Source: Pseudomonadota bacterium
Lineage (GTDB): Bacteria; Pseudomonadota; Gammaproteobacteria; Burkholderiales; Burkholderiaceae_C
Reading direction: 5' to 3'
NCBI GenBank assembly: GCA_020161065.1
Contig: JAIUPH010000028.1
Coordinates: 124,001-188,000, forward strand
DNA: 64,000 nt
Position 1 is the first letter of the stretch. Each line of letters begins with the position of its first letter. The position numbers and the translations under genes were made by a program. The notes beneath the pieces were generated by a model. That model saw only the letters and a list, made by a program, of their open reading frames with translations, made no database searches and was not told the DNA's origin. Below are positions 17,596-28,001 of the stretch, in pieces.

Positions 17596-18441
17596 TCAAC
17601 CCAATTCGGGCTCAAACAGAATCTGCACGCCGGCGGCCCATGCGGCATCGACGCGCAATCGCGGCCCCACGCGTGCATAGGGCACGCCGTGGGCCTGCAG
17701 CAGCGCGGCAGCAGCGTCGGTGGTCTTGACGGCAATCGTGATGCGGGCCGGAAACGGCAGTGCCGGCGGTCGAAAGGCGGCGCCGGCGTCCGCGCTGCAA
17801 AGCACGAATGCCCCGGCGGCCAGCGTGTAGCAGGCCGTTCCCGGCCTGCGCTGAGGATTGACGCCGAACAGCCGCGTGTACCGGACGACGGCATCGTCGA
17901 GGTCCTGCACGACGACCACCACCTCGCGCAGCGCCACCGCCCCGTTGGGGTGATGCAAGTGAGAAGCCTGCCACAGCAGTTCCGGCGTCTCGTGGCGCAG
18001 CGCGAGCACGCGGGCCTCGGGGAACTCGGCCGGTGGCAATCTGACCTGCGAGAATCGCGCCAGTTGCCGGCCTTGCGGGCCATCGATTTCTCTTTGCAGG
18101 TGCGAGCGCGACGCATCGACACCCGCGGCCTGCAGCCGCAGCGTCTCGGCCTGCGGATCATCGGTGCGAAAAGCCATGATGTGCACGCCCGGATGACGAG
18201 CGAGGGCCTCGGGAACCCCGCCCTGGTCCAGCGTCTCGTCGATCACCGCCAGGAGTTCGAGGTAGCCTTCGTGCAGCATCGCGCAGCGGTTCGCCGTACC
18301 GCGCAACTTGATGGGCTCGCCGACGCGGTAGCTGCCGGCGTGCTGCGACGGTGCCGTCAACCTGAAACCCAGGCGCTCGTACACCTTGGCCAGTTCGTCC
18401 AGCTCGTGACCGAAGATGCCGACGTGATCGAGCCCCAGCAT
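17596..18441 (-). CDS. VOC/glyoxalase-like domain protein
   Basis: Protein of 281 residues with two linked vicinal-oxygen-chelate modules. The first begins MLGLDHVGIFGHELDELAKVY, and the second is recognisable near residue 170 as LREVVVVVQDLDDAVVRYTRLF. The spacing of the leading His and later Glu residues is that of the glyoxalase-like PF13468 group, whose activities are mostly unknown; relatives are extradiol dioxygenases and glyoxalases. ATG at 18441 has GAGG upstream, and it begins eight bases after the stop of the ThDP enzyme. Being second in the operon it may act directly on the ThDP-enzyme substrate or product. Metal-dependent chemistry is inferred only. Confidence 0.72.
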   Translation of the reverse strand: MLGLDHVGIFGHELDELAKVYERLGFRLTAPSQHAGSYRVGEPIKLRGTANRCAMLHEGYLELLAVIDETLDQGGVPEALARHPGVHIMAFRTDDPQAETLRLQAAGVDASRSHLQREIDGPQGRQLARFSQVRLPPAEFPEARVLALRHETPELLWQASHLHHPNGAVALREVVVVVQDLDDAVVRYTRLFGVNPQRRPGTACYTLAAGAFVLCSADAGAAFRPPALPFPARITIAVKTTDAAAALLQAHGVPYARVGPRLRVDAAWAAGVQILFEPELG

Positions 18442-18448
18442 CTCGACC

Positions 18449-20164
18449 TCAGACGATCCATTCGCTGACCGGCGCCGCGGATTCGGGCAGCGGCTGGCAG
18501 ACGATGTCCAGCAGCGTCGGCCCCGGATACTGGACCGCGGCTGCGATCGCGGCACGCAATTGAGCCGGATCCTCCACCCGCCAGGCCTTGACGCCGAAGG
18601 CCTCGGCAACGCGTGCGTGCTGCGTCTGCTGGAAATCGACGCCGAAGTAGCGCCCGCCGTACGACGTCTTCTGGCCGGCCTTGATCCAACCGTACATGCT
18701 GTTGCTGAGGACGACGAAGGTGATCGGCGCCTTGCAGCGCACCACCGTCTCAAGTTCTCCGCAGGTGAATCCGAAGCTGCCGTCTCCCATCACGGCAACC
18801 ACCTTCGACTGCGGCCGGCCATGCCAGGCGCCGAGTGCGGCCGACAGTGAATAGCCCAGCGCCCCATGTGCACGGTTGCTGATGAAATGACGACCCGGGT
18901 CGTCGAACTGGTAGTAGGCCGCGAAATAGGGGCACGGCGTACCGGGGTCGGCAACGATGATGGCGTCGCGAGGCAGCACTCTTTGCAGTTCGGCGACGAC
19001 GCGTTCCGGGCGGATTGGTGTTGCGGCGGATTCGGCCAGGCTGCGGAAGGCATCGAATTTGCCCCGCTTGGCTTCGGCGATGGCGGCTGCCGCGAGCTTG
19101 TCGGGGCGGGCCTTGTGGTTTCGCGCGAACTCGGCGTTTAGCGCGGCCAGTGTCAGTTTGGCGTCACCCACCAGTGCCACCTCGGTCGGGTAGCTGACCC
19201 CGATGACGCCGGGGTCGATGTCGACATGGACGATGCGCGTTCCCCGCTTCGGCACGCTCCACTTCTCCGTGGTCACCGAACCGGCTCGGCAGCCCACGAA
19301 GACCACGAGATCCGCGCGCGAGACGAGCTCGCGCGTAGCCGGCGTGCCGCCGTTGCTGCCCACGACGCCGAGCGCCAGCGGGTGGTTCTCGGCGATCGAG
19401 CCCTTGCCGCTGATGGTGGTCGCCACCATCGCGCCGGCGTGCTGCGCCAGCGCGGCGAGTTCGACCTCGGCACCGGCGATGACGACGCCGCCGCCGCAGA
19501 TGAACAACGGCCGTTCGGCGGCGGCCAGCAACGCTGCCGCACAGGTCACCGCGGCCGGATCGGGCGCGCTGCGCCACGCCGGGCAAAGGCCCAGTTCGCG
19601 CTGCGCCCAGATGTCCGAGGCGTCGACCGGCTCGCGCTGCACGTCCAGCGGCAGGCCGATATGGGCTGCACCCGGCTTGCCGGTGGTCATCTGGCGGAAC
19701 GCGGTGCGAACCGTTTCGGGCAGCTTGGAGGCGCGGTCGATGACCGTGTTCCACTTCGTCAAAGGGCGGAACAGGCTCTCCTGGTCGAGTTCGGTCAAGG
19801 TGTAGCGGCCCCGTGCGCTGACGCTGATGTCGGTGGTAATGCCAAGCACGGGCACGGATGACTCGTTGGCCTCGACGAGACCGGGCAGGATGTACGTGGC
19901 GCCGCCGCCGCTGGGCCCTTCGCAGACCCCGACGCGACCGCTGACGCGTGCATAGGCATCCGCCATGTAGGCCGCAGAGCGTTCGTCCCGGGTGAGCACG
20001 TGCGCGATGCCGTGGGGAAGGCGCGCAAAGGCGTCGTACAGCGGCAAGCTCGTGTCGCCGCAAAGGCCGAAGACGTGCTTCACGCCATGCGCGTGCAGCA
20101 TGTGCACAAGGGCTTCGGCGCCGCCCAGCGTGCCGTCGGACGGGATTGTTCGATGGGAGTCCAT
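18449..20164 (-). CDS. thiamine-diphosphate-dependent enzyme (acetolactate-synthase/decarboxylase family)
   Basis: ThDP enzyme of 571 residues with the three-domain layout of the acetolactate synthase/benzoylformate decarboxylase family. The N-terminal PYR domain has the catalytic Glu in LTRDERSAAYMADAYARVSG near residue 61. A central nucleotide-like domain follows (LFICGGGVVIAGAEVELAAL). The C-terminal PP domain holds the ThDP motif GDGSFGF near 430 ending in VVLSN. The segment EGPSGGGATYILPGLVEANE is well conserved in an uncharacterised branch. It could decarboxylate or carboligate a 2-oxo acid or cleave an acyl group. It is the first enzyme gene of the island operon, 12 bases after gntR, so it probably carries the key step. 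The exact reaction cannot be read from sequence. Confidence 0.82.
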   Translation of the reverse strand: MDSHRTIPSDGTLGGAEALVHMLHAHGVKHVFGLCGDTSLPLYDAFARLPHGIAHVLTRDERSAAYMADAYARVSGRVGVCEGPSGGGATYILPGLVEANESSVPVLGITTDISVSARGRYTLTELDQESLFRPLTKWNTVIDRASKLPETVRTAFRQMTTGKPGAAHIGLPLDVQREPVDASDIWAQRELGLCPAWRSAPDPAAVTCAAALLAAAERPLFICGGGVVIAGAEVELAALAQHAGAMVATTISGKGSIAENHPLALGVVGSNGGTPATRELVSRADLVVFVGCRAGSVTTEKWSVPKRGTRIVHVDIDPGVIGVSYPTEVALVGDAKLTLAALNAEFARNHKARPDKLAAAAIAEAKRGKFDAFRSLAESAATPIRPERVVAELQRVLPRDAIIVADPGTPCPYFAAYYQFDDPGRHFISNRAHGALGYSLSAALGAWHGRPQSKVVAVMGDGSFGFTCGELETVVRCKAPITFVVLSNSMYGWIKAGQKTSYGGRYFGVDFQQTQHARVAEAFGVKAWRVEDPAQLRAAIAAAVQYPGPTLLDIVCQPLPESAAPVSEWIV

Positions 20165-20176
20165 GTCGGCGGGACC

Positions 20177-20998
20177 TCAGGTGTTTGGGGTGGGCGGCAC
20201 GTCGCGGGTGTAGATCTCCGCGTAACCCGCTTTGATGACGTCGACGATCTGGTCCAGGCGGCGCGAGATGTGGTTGCGGATCAAACCGGCAGCGGCTTGC
20301 GCGTCGCGTTGGCGTATCGCCCGCGCAATCTGAAGGTGCTCGCTCTGGGTGTGGCGACGGCGACCGTTCTGCATGTCGATCCAGCGCACATAGTGGATGC
20401 GGCCGTTGATGTTTTGCAGCAAGCGGAGATATTCACCGTTGCGCCCCAAGCGGGCGATGGTCTCGTGGAAGTTCTCATCCACGCGCAGATGCTCAAGCGC
20501 ATGGCTGTAGTCGCTGGCGGCTTCAACGCGGCTGTCGCGCTGGACCGTGCGCACGCCTTCTTCCAACGCCGCCAATTCGTCGTCACTGGCGCGCTCGCAG
20601 GCCAGCGCCACGGCGCTGCTCTCCATCATGCTGCGCAACTCGTACAGGTCATACACCTGCTTGGCATCCAGCGGGCGGGCCGAGAAGCCCTTGTTCGCCG
20701 TGTGCGTCAGATAGCCTTCGGTGACGAGTCGACTGAGCGCTTCGCGCACCGGCGTGCGGCTGACGGCGAGTTGCTTGGCCAGCTCGATTTCGTTGAGCCT
20801 TTCACCCGGGCGAAATCGATACGTCATGGCCATCGACTTGATCTGCTCGTAGATGCCCTCAGGCCCGATCAGTCGTGCCGTTCGTCTGGGCTGCGCCGGT
20901 GGGAGCCCCTGATCGGCCGGCCGCGGCTCGCTATCTGAAATCGCGGCTGGGTCGAGCTCTTGGGCCCGAATGGCGCGCGCGGGGACGTGTCGGCTCAT
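20177..20998 (-). CDS. GntR-family (FadR/FCD subgroup) transcriptional regulator
   Basis: Regulator of 273 residues. The N-terminal winged HTH spans about residues 45-110 (YRFRPGERLNEIELAKQLAV, SRTPVREALSRLVTEGYL). The FCD effector domain begins near 118 (DLYELRSMMESSAVALACERA) and holds metal-site-like Asp/His residues (HLRVDENFHETIARLG, SEHLQIARAIRQRD). It heads the island operon, so it is probably autoregulated and controls the catabolic genes. The first 40 residues are a Pro/Arg-rich extension without similarity to the family. The candidate promoter lies so close to the ATG at 20998 that the transcript may be nearly leaderless, or translation may start internally. Confidence 0.87.
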   Translation of the reverse strand: MSRHVPARAIRAQELDPAAISDSEPRPADQGLPPAQPRRTARLIGPEGIYEQIKSMAMTYRFRPGERLNEIELAKQLAVSRTPVREALSRLVTEGYLTHTANKGFSARPLDAKQVYDLYELRSMMESSAVALACERASDDELAALEEGVRTVQRDSRVEAASDYSHALEHLRVDENFHETIARLGRNGEYLRLLQNINGRIHYVRWIDMQNGRRRHTQSEHLQIARAIRQRDAQAAAGLIRNHISRRLDQIVDVIKAGYAEIYTRDVPPTPNT

Positions 20999-21004
20999 GT
21001 TGAT

Positions 21005-21035
21005 ATTCTATCTTGAATTCTAAAGATTATACAAT
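21005..21035 (-). promoter_or_regulatory. AT-rich dyad and candidate promoter of the GntR-led operon
   Basis: A sharply AT-rich stretch in a GC-rich genome carries the half-sites ATTCTAT and ATACAAT as a 31-base interrupted dyad. On the minus strand the same bases read TTGTAT, 18-base spacer, TAGAAT, which is close to a sigma-70 promoter. Operator and promoter would overlap, as expected for an autoregulated GntR gene. The -10-like box ends only six bases before the ATG. Confidence 0.5.
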
Positions 21036-21040
21036 AGAGC

Positions 21041-21574
21041 ATGCAAACTGTCGGAACTCCAACCACCCCTTGGTCTCGTTCATACCGGCTCGTCGATCCG
21101 GGCTCGGAATGGCGCCCGCCCCGTCAGTGGTTCGATGCCAGCGCGGCGGCCGACTTGCTGGACGCGGACTTCAGCCTGGCTGGCCGAGCAGGACACGCGG
21201 TACCGCCACCTGGACCGCCTCGTGGAGCCCAAGGACCAGCTGCTCAAGTGCCGGTTGCAGCGCTGGGAAACGCGCTCCGGCGCGAAGTTCACACTGCGCC
21301 TGTACGCCCTGACCAGCACCGACTTCGAGACCGACGAGGATCGAGGCGCGGACGATCTGCGCCAGTTCGGCTACGGCGGCGGCAAGCGCGGCGACTGCCG
21401 CCAATTCGTCATGGCGCCTACTGCCTGCAAATCATCGTTGAGGCCAAGCTCAGGCGACCAGCCGACGGCTCCACGCCGCACGAGGTGCCCAGCAAGTTCA
21501 AGGCGATGCAAATGCCCGACCTGCACCTGCCCACTACCGACAGGCGCAAGTTGATCATGTCGTGCTCCACGTAA
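21041..21574 (+). pseudogene. decayed IS1634/IS4-like transposase fragment
   Basis: Three pieces of one transposase are spread over two reading frames. Frame 1 has a start-like segment with EWRPPRQWFDASAAADLLDA. At about 21180 the match moves to the frame of LAEQDTRYRHLDRLVEPKD, with the family block FTLRLYALTSTDFETDEDRG and FGYGGGKRGDCRQFV. Beyond about 21420 the match returns to the first frame with LHLPTTDRRKLIMS, which resembles a C-terminal stretch of such transposases. The whole is about 180 codons against an expected 450-600, so an internal deletion plus two frameshifts are needed. It lies between the GntR-led island and the tRNA-Ser gene. No intact terminal inverted repeats were recognised. 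Family naming rests on remembered motifs. Confidence 0.65.
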
Positions 21575-21648
21575 CCCGAGGGGCGAAGCTGAGAAGGACG
21601 GGCTAGCGGCAGCGTGATGCCGGGCGAGCGTGCGCAAGCCCGCGAACG

Positions 21649-21673
21649 AAAAAGCCCCGGTCGACGGGGCTTT
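21649..21673 (-). terminator. intrinsic terminator after tRNA-Ser
   Basis: On the minus strand AAAGCCCCG - five-base loop - CGGGGCTTT forms a perfect nine-pair stem that runs into further T residues. It lies 49 bases beyond the tRNA 3' end, so it ends the serS/tRNA-Ser transcript. Confidence 0.85.
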
Positions 21674-21721
21674 GAGGCGGCGGGTTTAGCGCATGGTCGT
21701 GAAGCTGCCTGAGCAGCTTCT

Positions 21722-21812
21722 TGGCGGAAAGGGAGGGATTCGAACCCTCGATACGGGAGACCCGTATACCGGATTTCGAGTCCGGCGCATTCGACCACTC
21801 TGCCACCTTTCC
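21722..21812 (-). tRNA. tRNA-Ser, anticodon CGA
   Basis: Type II tRNA of 91 bases including an encoded CCA. The acceptor stem GGAAAGG pairs with CCTTTCC, followed by discriminator G. The anticodon stem CCGGA/TCCGG holds the loop CTCGAAA, giving anticodon CGA (reads UCG serine codons). A long variable arm (ACGGG...CCCGT) and the T-loop GGTTCGAATCC are present. It lies 54 bases downstream of serS in the same direction with one terminator behind it. The seryl-tRNA synthetase and one of its substrates are therefore probably on one transcript. Confidence 0.95.
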
Positions 21813-21866
21813 TGATGCGTGGTCTCGCTTTGAGCGAAGCCACGCATTCTAGCCCATGCCCGATGC

Positions 21867-24255
<2,389 letters not shown>

Positions 24256-24313
24256 CAGGCGTTCCTTCGCGCTGCGCGCGCCGCAGCGAGCGCTTCGGTG
24301 CGGCCCGGCGCGC

Positions 24314-24769
24314 TCACTCCAACACCCCCAGCACCTGCACCTCGAACTGCAGGGCCTGGCCCGCCAGCGGGTGGTTGAAATCGAACAGCAGCCAGCCGTC
24401 GCCCTTGTCGCGCACCACGCCGGCGTAGCGGCCCTGGCCGTCGGGGGTGGGGAATTCGACCACGTCGCCGCAGTCGTAGCTGGCGCCGGGTTCGCCCATC
24501 TCCTGCAGCAGCGAGAGCTTCACGCGCTGCAGCAGCTCGGGGTTGCGCTCGCCGAAGGCGGCGCCGGCCGGCACGTCGAAGCGCGCGTGGGCGCCCTCCT
24601 CCAGGCCGATCAGGTGCTGCTCCAGCGCCGGCGCCAGTTGCCCGGTGCCGAGCGACAGCGTGGCCGGCTTGCCGCCGAAGGTGTTGACCACGTCGGCGCC
24701 GTCGGCGCCGGCCAGGCGGTAGTGCAAGGTGAGAAAGGAGCCCGGCTGGATGCGGATCACGGTGGCCAC
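24314..24769 (-). CDS. fkpB: FKBP-type peptidyl-prolyl isomerase, SlpA/FkpB type
   Basis: Small cytosolic prolyl isomerase/chaperone of 151 residues. The FKBP strands LTLHYRLAG and [20 protein letters not shown] flank an inserted flap with [12 protein letters not shown], which marks the SlyD/SlpA branch. It lacks the His-rich metal-binding tail of SlyD, so the SlpA (FkpB) form is the better name. The start shown is GTG at 24769; a second GTG nine bases later is possible. Pairing with ispH downstream is conserved in many Proteobacteria. It is divergent from radC across 72 bases. Confidence 0.9.
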   Translation of the reverse strand: MATVIRIQPGSFLTLHYRLAGADGADVVNTFGGKPATLSLGTGQLAPALEQHLIGLEEGAHARFDVPAGAAFGERNPELLQRVKLSLLQEMGEPGASYDCGDVVEFPTPDGQGRYAGVVRDKGDGWLLFDFNHPLAGQALQFEVQVLGVLE

Positions 24770-24841
24770 GCGCGCCGCAACGGCGGCACGCCTCGAATAG
24801 ACTGCAGCCGATTTTACGCGGCAGCCTCAACGACGCCGACC

Positions 24842-25516
24842 ATGACGCCCAAGGACCTGCCCGCCGACCAGCGCCCGCGCGAGAAGCTGCTGGCGCGCGG
24901 CCCCGGTGCGCTGGCCGACGGCGAACTGCTGGCCCTGCTGCTGCGCACCGGCGTCGCCGGCCAGGGCGTGCTGGCGCTGGCGCAGGCGCTGCTGCAGCGC
25001 TTCGGCGGCCTTGGCGGGCTGCTGAACGCCGGCGCGGGCGACCTGGCGGCCATCAAGGGCCTGGGGCCGGCCAAGCGCGCCGAGATCCTGGCGGTGATGG
25101 AAATCGCCCGCCGCGCGGTGGCCCAGCCGCTGCACGCGGCGCCGGTGTTCGATTCGCCGCAGCACGTGAAGGATTACGTCGCGCTGCAACTCGGCGGCCT
25201 GCGGCAGGAGGTGTTCGCGGTGCTGTTCCTCGACCAGCAACTGCGATTGCTGCTGCTGGAGGAGATGTTCCGCGGCACCGTGACGCACACCGCGGTGCAC
25301 CCGCGCGAGGTGGTGCGCCGCGCCATCGCGCTGAACGCCAGCGCGGTGATCCTGGCGCACAACCACCCTTCCGGGCTGGCCGAGCCGTCGCGCGCCGACG
25401 AAGCGCTGACGCAGCGGCTGCGCTCGGCGCTGGCGCTGGTCGACGTGCGCGTGCTCGATCATTTCGTCGTCGGCCAGGGCCAGGTGGTCTCGATGGCCGA
25501 GCGGGGGCTGATGTGA
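24842..25516 (+). CDS. radC: RadC-family JAB/MPN-domain protein
   Basis: Protein of 224 residues. An N-terminal helix-hairpin-helix region (about residues 20-80, with [20 protein letters not shown]) precedes a C-terminal JAB/MPN metalloprotease-like domain. The metal motif HNHPSG followed by Asp lies near residue 178. The historical name comes from radiation sensitivity, but its biochemical role is unsettled and a DNA-repair function is not supported in all studies. ATG at 24842 starts [16 protein letters not shown], the normal family beginning, and the open frame further upstream is antisense to fkpB. The stop overlaps the start of the Smr gene (GTGA). Confidence 0.93.
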   Translation: MTPKDLPADQRPREKLLARGPGALADGELLALLLRTGVAGQGVLALAQALLQRFGGLGGLLNAGAGDLAAIKGLGPAKRAEILAVMEIARRAVAQPLHAAPVFDSPQHVKDYVALQLGGLRQEVFAVLFLDQQLRLLLLEEMFRGTVTHTAVHPREVVRRAIALNASAVILAHNHPSGLAEPSRADEALTQRLRSALALVDVRVLDHFVVGQGQVVSMAERGLM

Positions 25517-26265
25517 CCCCCCCGAAGCGGCCTGCGGCCGCCTCCCCCCGAGGGGGCGCCGCCAGCGGACCGGCGAAGCCGGATCCGCGGCGGCCGCTTG
25601 ACAGGCGGCGCACCCGCCATGGGCCGCGGCAGGCCCTGACGCTGGCCGACCTGGGCACGCTGCACGATGCCCTGCAGCGGCGCGAGCGCGAGCGCGTCGA
25701 GGACGCTGCCCGCCGGACGCGCGAACGAGCGGCCGCCGAACGCGCGCGCCAGCTCTTCGCCACGGCGGTGGGGCCGGTGACGCCGCTGCCGCCCAGCGGC
25801 CGTGCCGAGTTGCGGTGGCCGAAACCGCCGCCGCTGCCGCTGCAGCGCGAGGCCGACGAGCGCGCCGCGCTGCGCGAGGCCTGGTCCGACGAGGTGGACC
25901 TGGAATCGCTGCTGCTCACCGACGACGGCCTGAGCTTTCGCCGCCCCGGCGTCGGCCCCGACGTGACGGCGCGGCTGCGCCGCGGGCACTGGGCGATCCA
26001 GGGCGAGATCGACCTGCACGGCCTGCGCCGCGACGAAGCGCGCACCGCGCTGCTGGGCTTCCTGGGCGAGGCCAGCCGCCGCGGCCAACGCTGCGTGCGC
26101 GTGGTGCACGGCAAGGGCCACGGCTCGCCGGGGCGGCGACCGGTGCTCAAGGCCAAGGTGCAGCGCTGGCTGGCGCAATGCGCCGAGGTGATCGCCTTCG
26201 CGCAGGCCAGCGGCCCGCAGGGCGGTGCCGGCGCCTTGATCGCGCTGCTGGACCGCGGCGGCTGA
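25513..26265 (+). CDS. Smr-domain protein (YdaL/SmrA-like)
   Basis: Protein of 250 residues. The C-terminal Smr (MutS-related) domain is clear: [20 protein letters not shown] near residue 158 holds the DLHG signature, and [14 protein letters not shown] near 195 holds the HGKG signature. The middle part is an Arg/Ala-rich helix (residues 55-80). Stand-alone Smr proteins are nucleases or RNA/DNA-binding proteins. GTG at 25513 overlaps the radC stop. The first 35 codons look like an intergenic repeat of this bacterial group read in frame, and no other in-frame ATG is present early, so the true start is uncertain and the N-terminus may be unstructured. Confidence 0.82.
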   Translation: MTPPKRPAAASPRGGAASGPAKPDPRRPLDRRRTRHGPRQALTLADLGTLHDALQRRERERVEDAARRTRERAAAERARQLFATAVGPVTPLPPSGRAELRWPKPPPLPLQREADERAALREAWSDEVDLESLLLTDDGLSFRRPGVGPDVTARLRRGHWAIQGEIDLHGLRRDEARTALLGFLGEASRRGQRCVRVVHGKGHGSPGRRPVLKAKVQRWLAQCAEVIAFAQASGPQGGAGALIALLDRGG

Positions 26266-26290
26266 CGCGCGGCCCGGCCGCTTGGCGCCT

Positions 26291-27073
26291 TCAGTTGCGC
26301 GCGGCCACCAGCCGCGACGCCACCGCCACCACCGCCTGCGCGGCCAGGGCGCCGGGCATGGCGTCCAGCAGCAGGTGGCGGCGCTGCACGGCTTCGCGTA
26401 CGGCGGCGTCGGCCGGCACCTCGCCCACCAGTTCCAGCCGCACGGGGCTGTCGAGCCCGGTGCTGACGTAGCGGTCCAGCACCTGCTGCAATTGCTGGCG
26501 CACGGCGCGCCCTTCGCCGGCGCGGCGCGTCTGGTTGACCAGCAGATGGATCTCGCGCCGGCCCTGCGTGGTGGCCAGCACCTTGATGGTGGCGTAGGCG
26601 TCGGTCATCGAGGTGGGCTCGGGCGTCGCGACGACCAGCACGTCGTCGGCCAGCGAGACGGCGTACAGCACCACGTCGGAGATGCCGGCGCCGGTGTCGA
26701 GCAGCACGCGGTCGAAGCGCGGCGCCACCTCGGCGATCACCTTCTGCAGCTGTGCGCGCACTTCGGGCGTCATGCGCGAGTACTCGACCATGCCCGAGCC
26801 GGCCAGCAGCACCGAGAAGCCGCCCGGCGCCGGCAGGATGGCTTCGTCCAGCGTGCACTTGCCGGTGAACACGTCGTGCAGCGTGATTTTGGGGAAGAGA
26901 TTCAGCACCACGTCGAGGTTGGCCAGGCCGAGGTCGGCGTCGAGCACCAGCACCTTCTCGCCCTGGCGCGCCAGCGCGGCGGCCAGGTTGGCGGCGACGA
27001 AGGTCTTGCCGACGCCGCCCTTGCCGCTGGTGACGGCCATGATGCGCGATCGCCGCGCGCCGGCCGTGCTCAT
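26291..27073 (-). CDS. MinD/FleN (FlhG/YlxH)-like ATPase
   Basis: P-loop ATPase of 260 residues of the SIMIBI class. It has the deviant Walker A SGKGGVGKTFVAANL near residue 18, then LVLDADLGLANLDVVLNLFP near 45, which is typical of FleN/FlhG rather than cell-division MinD, and a switch region LLDTGAGISDVVLYAVSLAD near 120. FleN-type proteins control flagellar number and often act against FleQ/FlhF. Here it is second in an operon with a diguanylate cyclase (ATGA overlap) and near cheRDB, which fits a motility-control role. flhF and flhA, the usual neighbours, are absent, so a broader polar or other role remains possible. Confidence 0.8.
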   Translation of the reverse strand: MSTAGARRSRIMAVTSGKGGVGKTFVAANLAAALARQGEKVLVLDADLGLANLDVVLNLFPKITLHDVFTGKCTLDEAILPAPGGFSVLLAGSGMVEYSRMTPEVRAQLQKVIAEVAPRFDRVLLDTGAGISDVVLYAVSLADDVLVVATPEPTSMTDAYATIKVLATTQGRREIHLLVNQTRRAGEGRAVRQQLQQVLDRYVSTGLDSPVRLELVGEVPADAAVREAVQRRHLLLDAMPGALAAQAVVAVASRLVAARN

Positions 27074-27798
27074 TCCAGACCCTCGGAGAAGGTGGAGTCG
27101 AACAGCGCGCTGCGCTCGGCGGCGCTCACCAGCGAGATCGCCGCGGCTTCCATCTGCACCCGGTTGCGGCCATGGGCCTTGGCCTTGTACAGCTGCTGGT
27201 CGGCGCGTTCGATCCACAGCGTGGGCGTCGAGCGCACCCACTGCGGCGCGAAGGCGCCGCCGACGCTGATGGTCACCGCGATCGACGGGCCCGACGGCGT
27301 CACCGCCACCGGCGTGCACTCGACGCGGCGGCGGATGCGTTCGGCCACGGTGGCGCCGAAAGCGGCATGGCAGTTGGGCAGGATGATCGCGAACTCCTCA
27401 CCGCCGATGCGCGCCACCAGGTCCATCGGGCGCACGCTGTCCTGCAGCGCGCTGGCCACGGTGCGCAGCACCTGGTCGCCGGCGGCGTGGCCGTGGCCGT
27501 CGTTGACGCGCTTGAAGTGGTCGACGTCCAGCGCCAGCAGCAGCGCCGGTTCGCCGCTGCGCGCCACGCGGTCGACCTCGCGGGCCAGCGCCAGCTCGAA
27601 GCTGCGGCGGTTGGCCAGGCCGGTCAGCGCGTCGCGGCTGGACAGTTCCACCAGCGCGTCGATCAGCCCTTGCATCCACGCCGCGCTGCCCGGTTCGCCC
27701 GCCGGCAGCGGGCGCCCCGAATGCGTCAGCAGCTGCAGCGCCCGCTCCAATTGCAGCGGGGCCAGCTCGGCATCAGCGGTTGCCGTGTTGCAGGGCAC
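27070..27798 (-). CDS. GGDEF-domain diguanylate cyclase
   Basis: Diguanylate cyclase of 242 residues. The GGDEF domain fills the C-terminal two thirds, beginning at SRDALTGLANRRSFELAL near residue 54. The active-site signature is RIGGEEF near 130. Five residues upstream lies RPMD, a match to the RxxD product-inhibition site, so feedback inhibition by c-di-GMP is likely. The metal-binding Asp is in LALDVDHFKRVNDGHGH near 90. The N-terminus of about 45 residues shows no sensor domain or membrane segment. The start shown is GTG at 27798 without a clear ribosome-binding site, so it could lie a little further downstream. Overlap with the FleN-like gene ties c-di-GMP synthesis to that ATPase. Confidence 0.87.
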   Translation of the reverse strand: MPCNTATADAELAPLQLERALQLLTHSGRPLPAGEPGSAAWMQGLIDALVELSSRDALTGLANRRSFELALAREVDRVARSGEPALLLALDVDHFKRVNDGHGHAAGDQVLRTVASALQDSVRPMDLVARIGGEEFAIILPNCHAAFGATVAERIRRRVECTPVAVTPSGPSIAVTISVGGAFAPQWVRSTPTLWIERADQQLYKAKAHGRNRVQMEAAAISLVSAAERSALFDSTFSEGLE

Positions 27799-28001
27799 GG
27801 AAGTGAGGGCGAGGCCCAGGTTGACTAGGGTGGCGGCCAGTCTAGCAGCGGCTCTTGCCGCGGCGGGCCGTGAAATAGGCCGTCACCACCGCCCATTTCC
27901 CGCGCTTGCCCGGGCGCCGGCGGCCGCACACTGGCCAGGCCCCTCAAACCGTTGCTTCATCCCGCCCTCCCATCGCGCCCGGACGCCGACCGACGCCGTT
28001 C

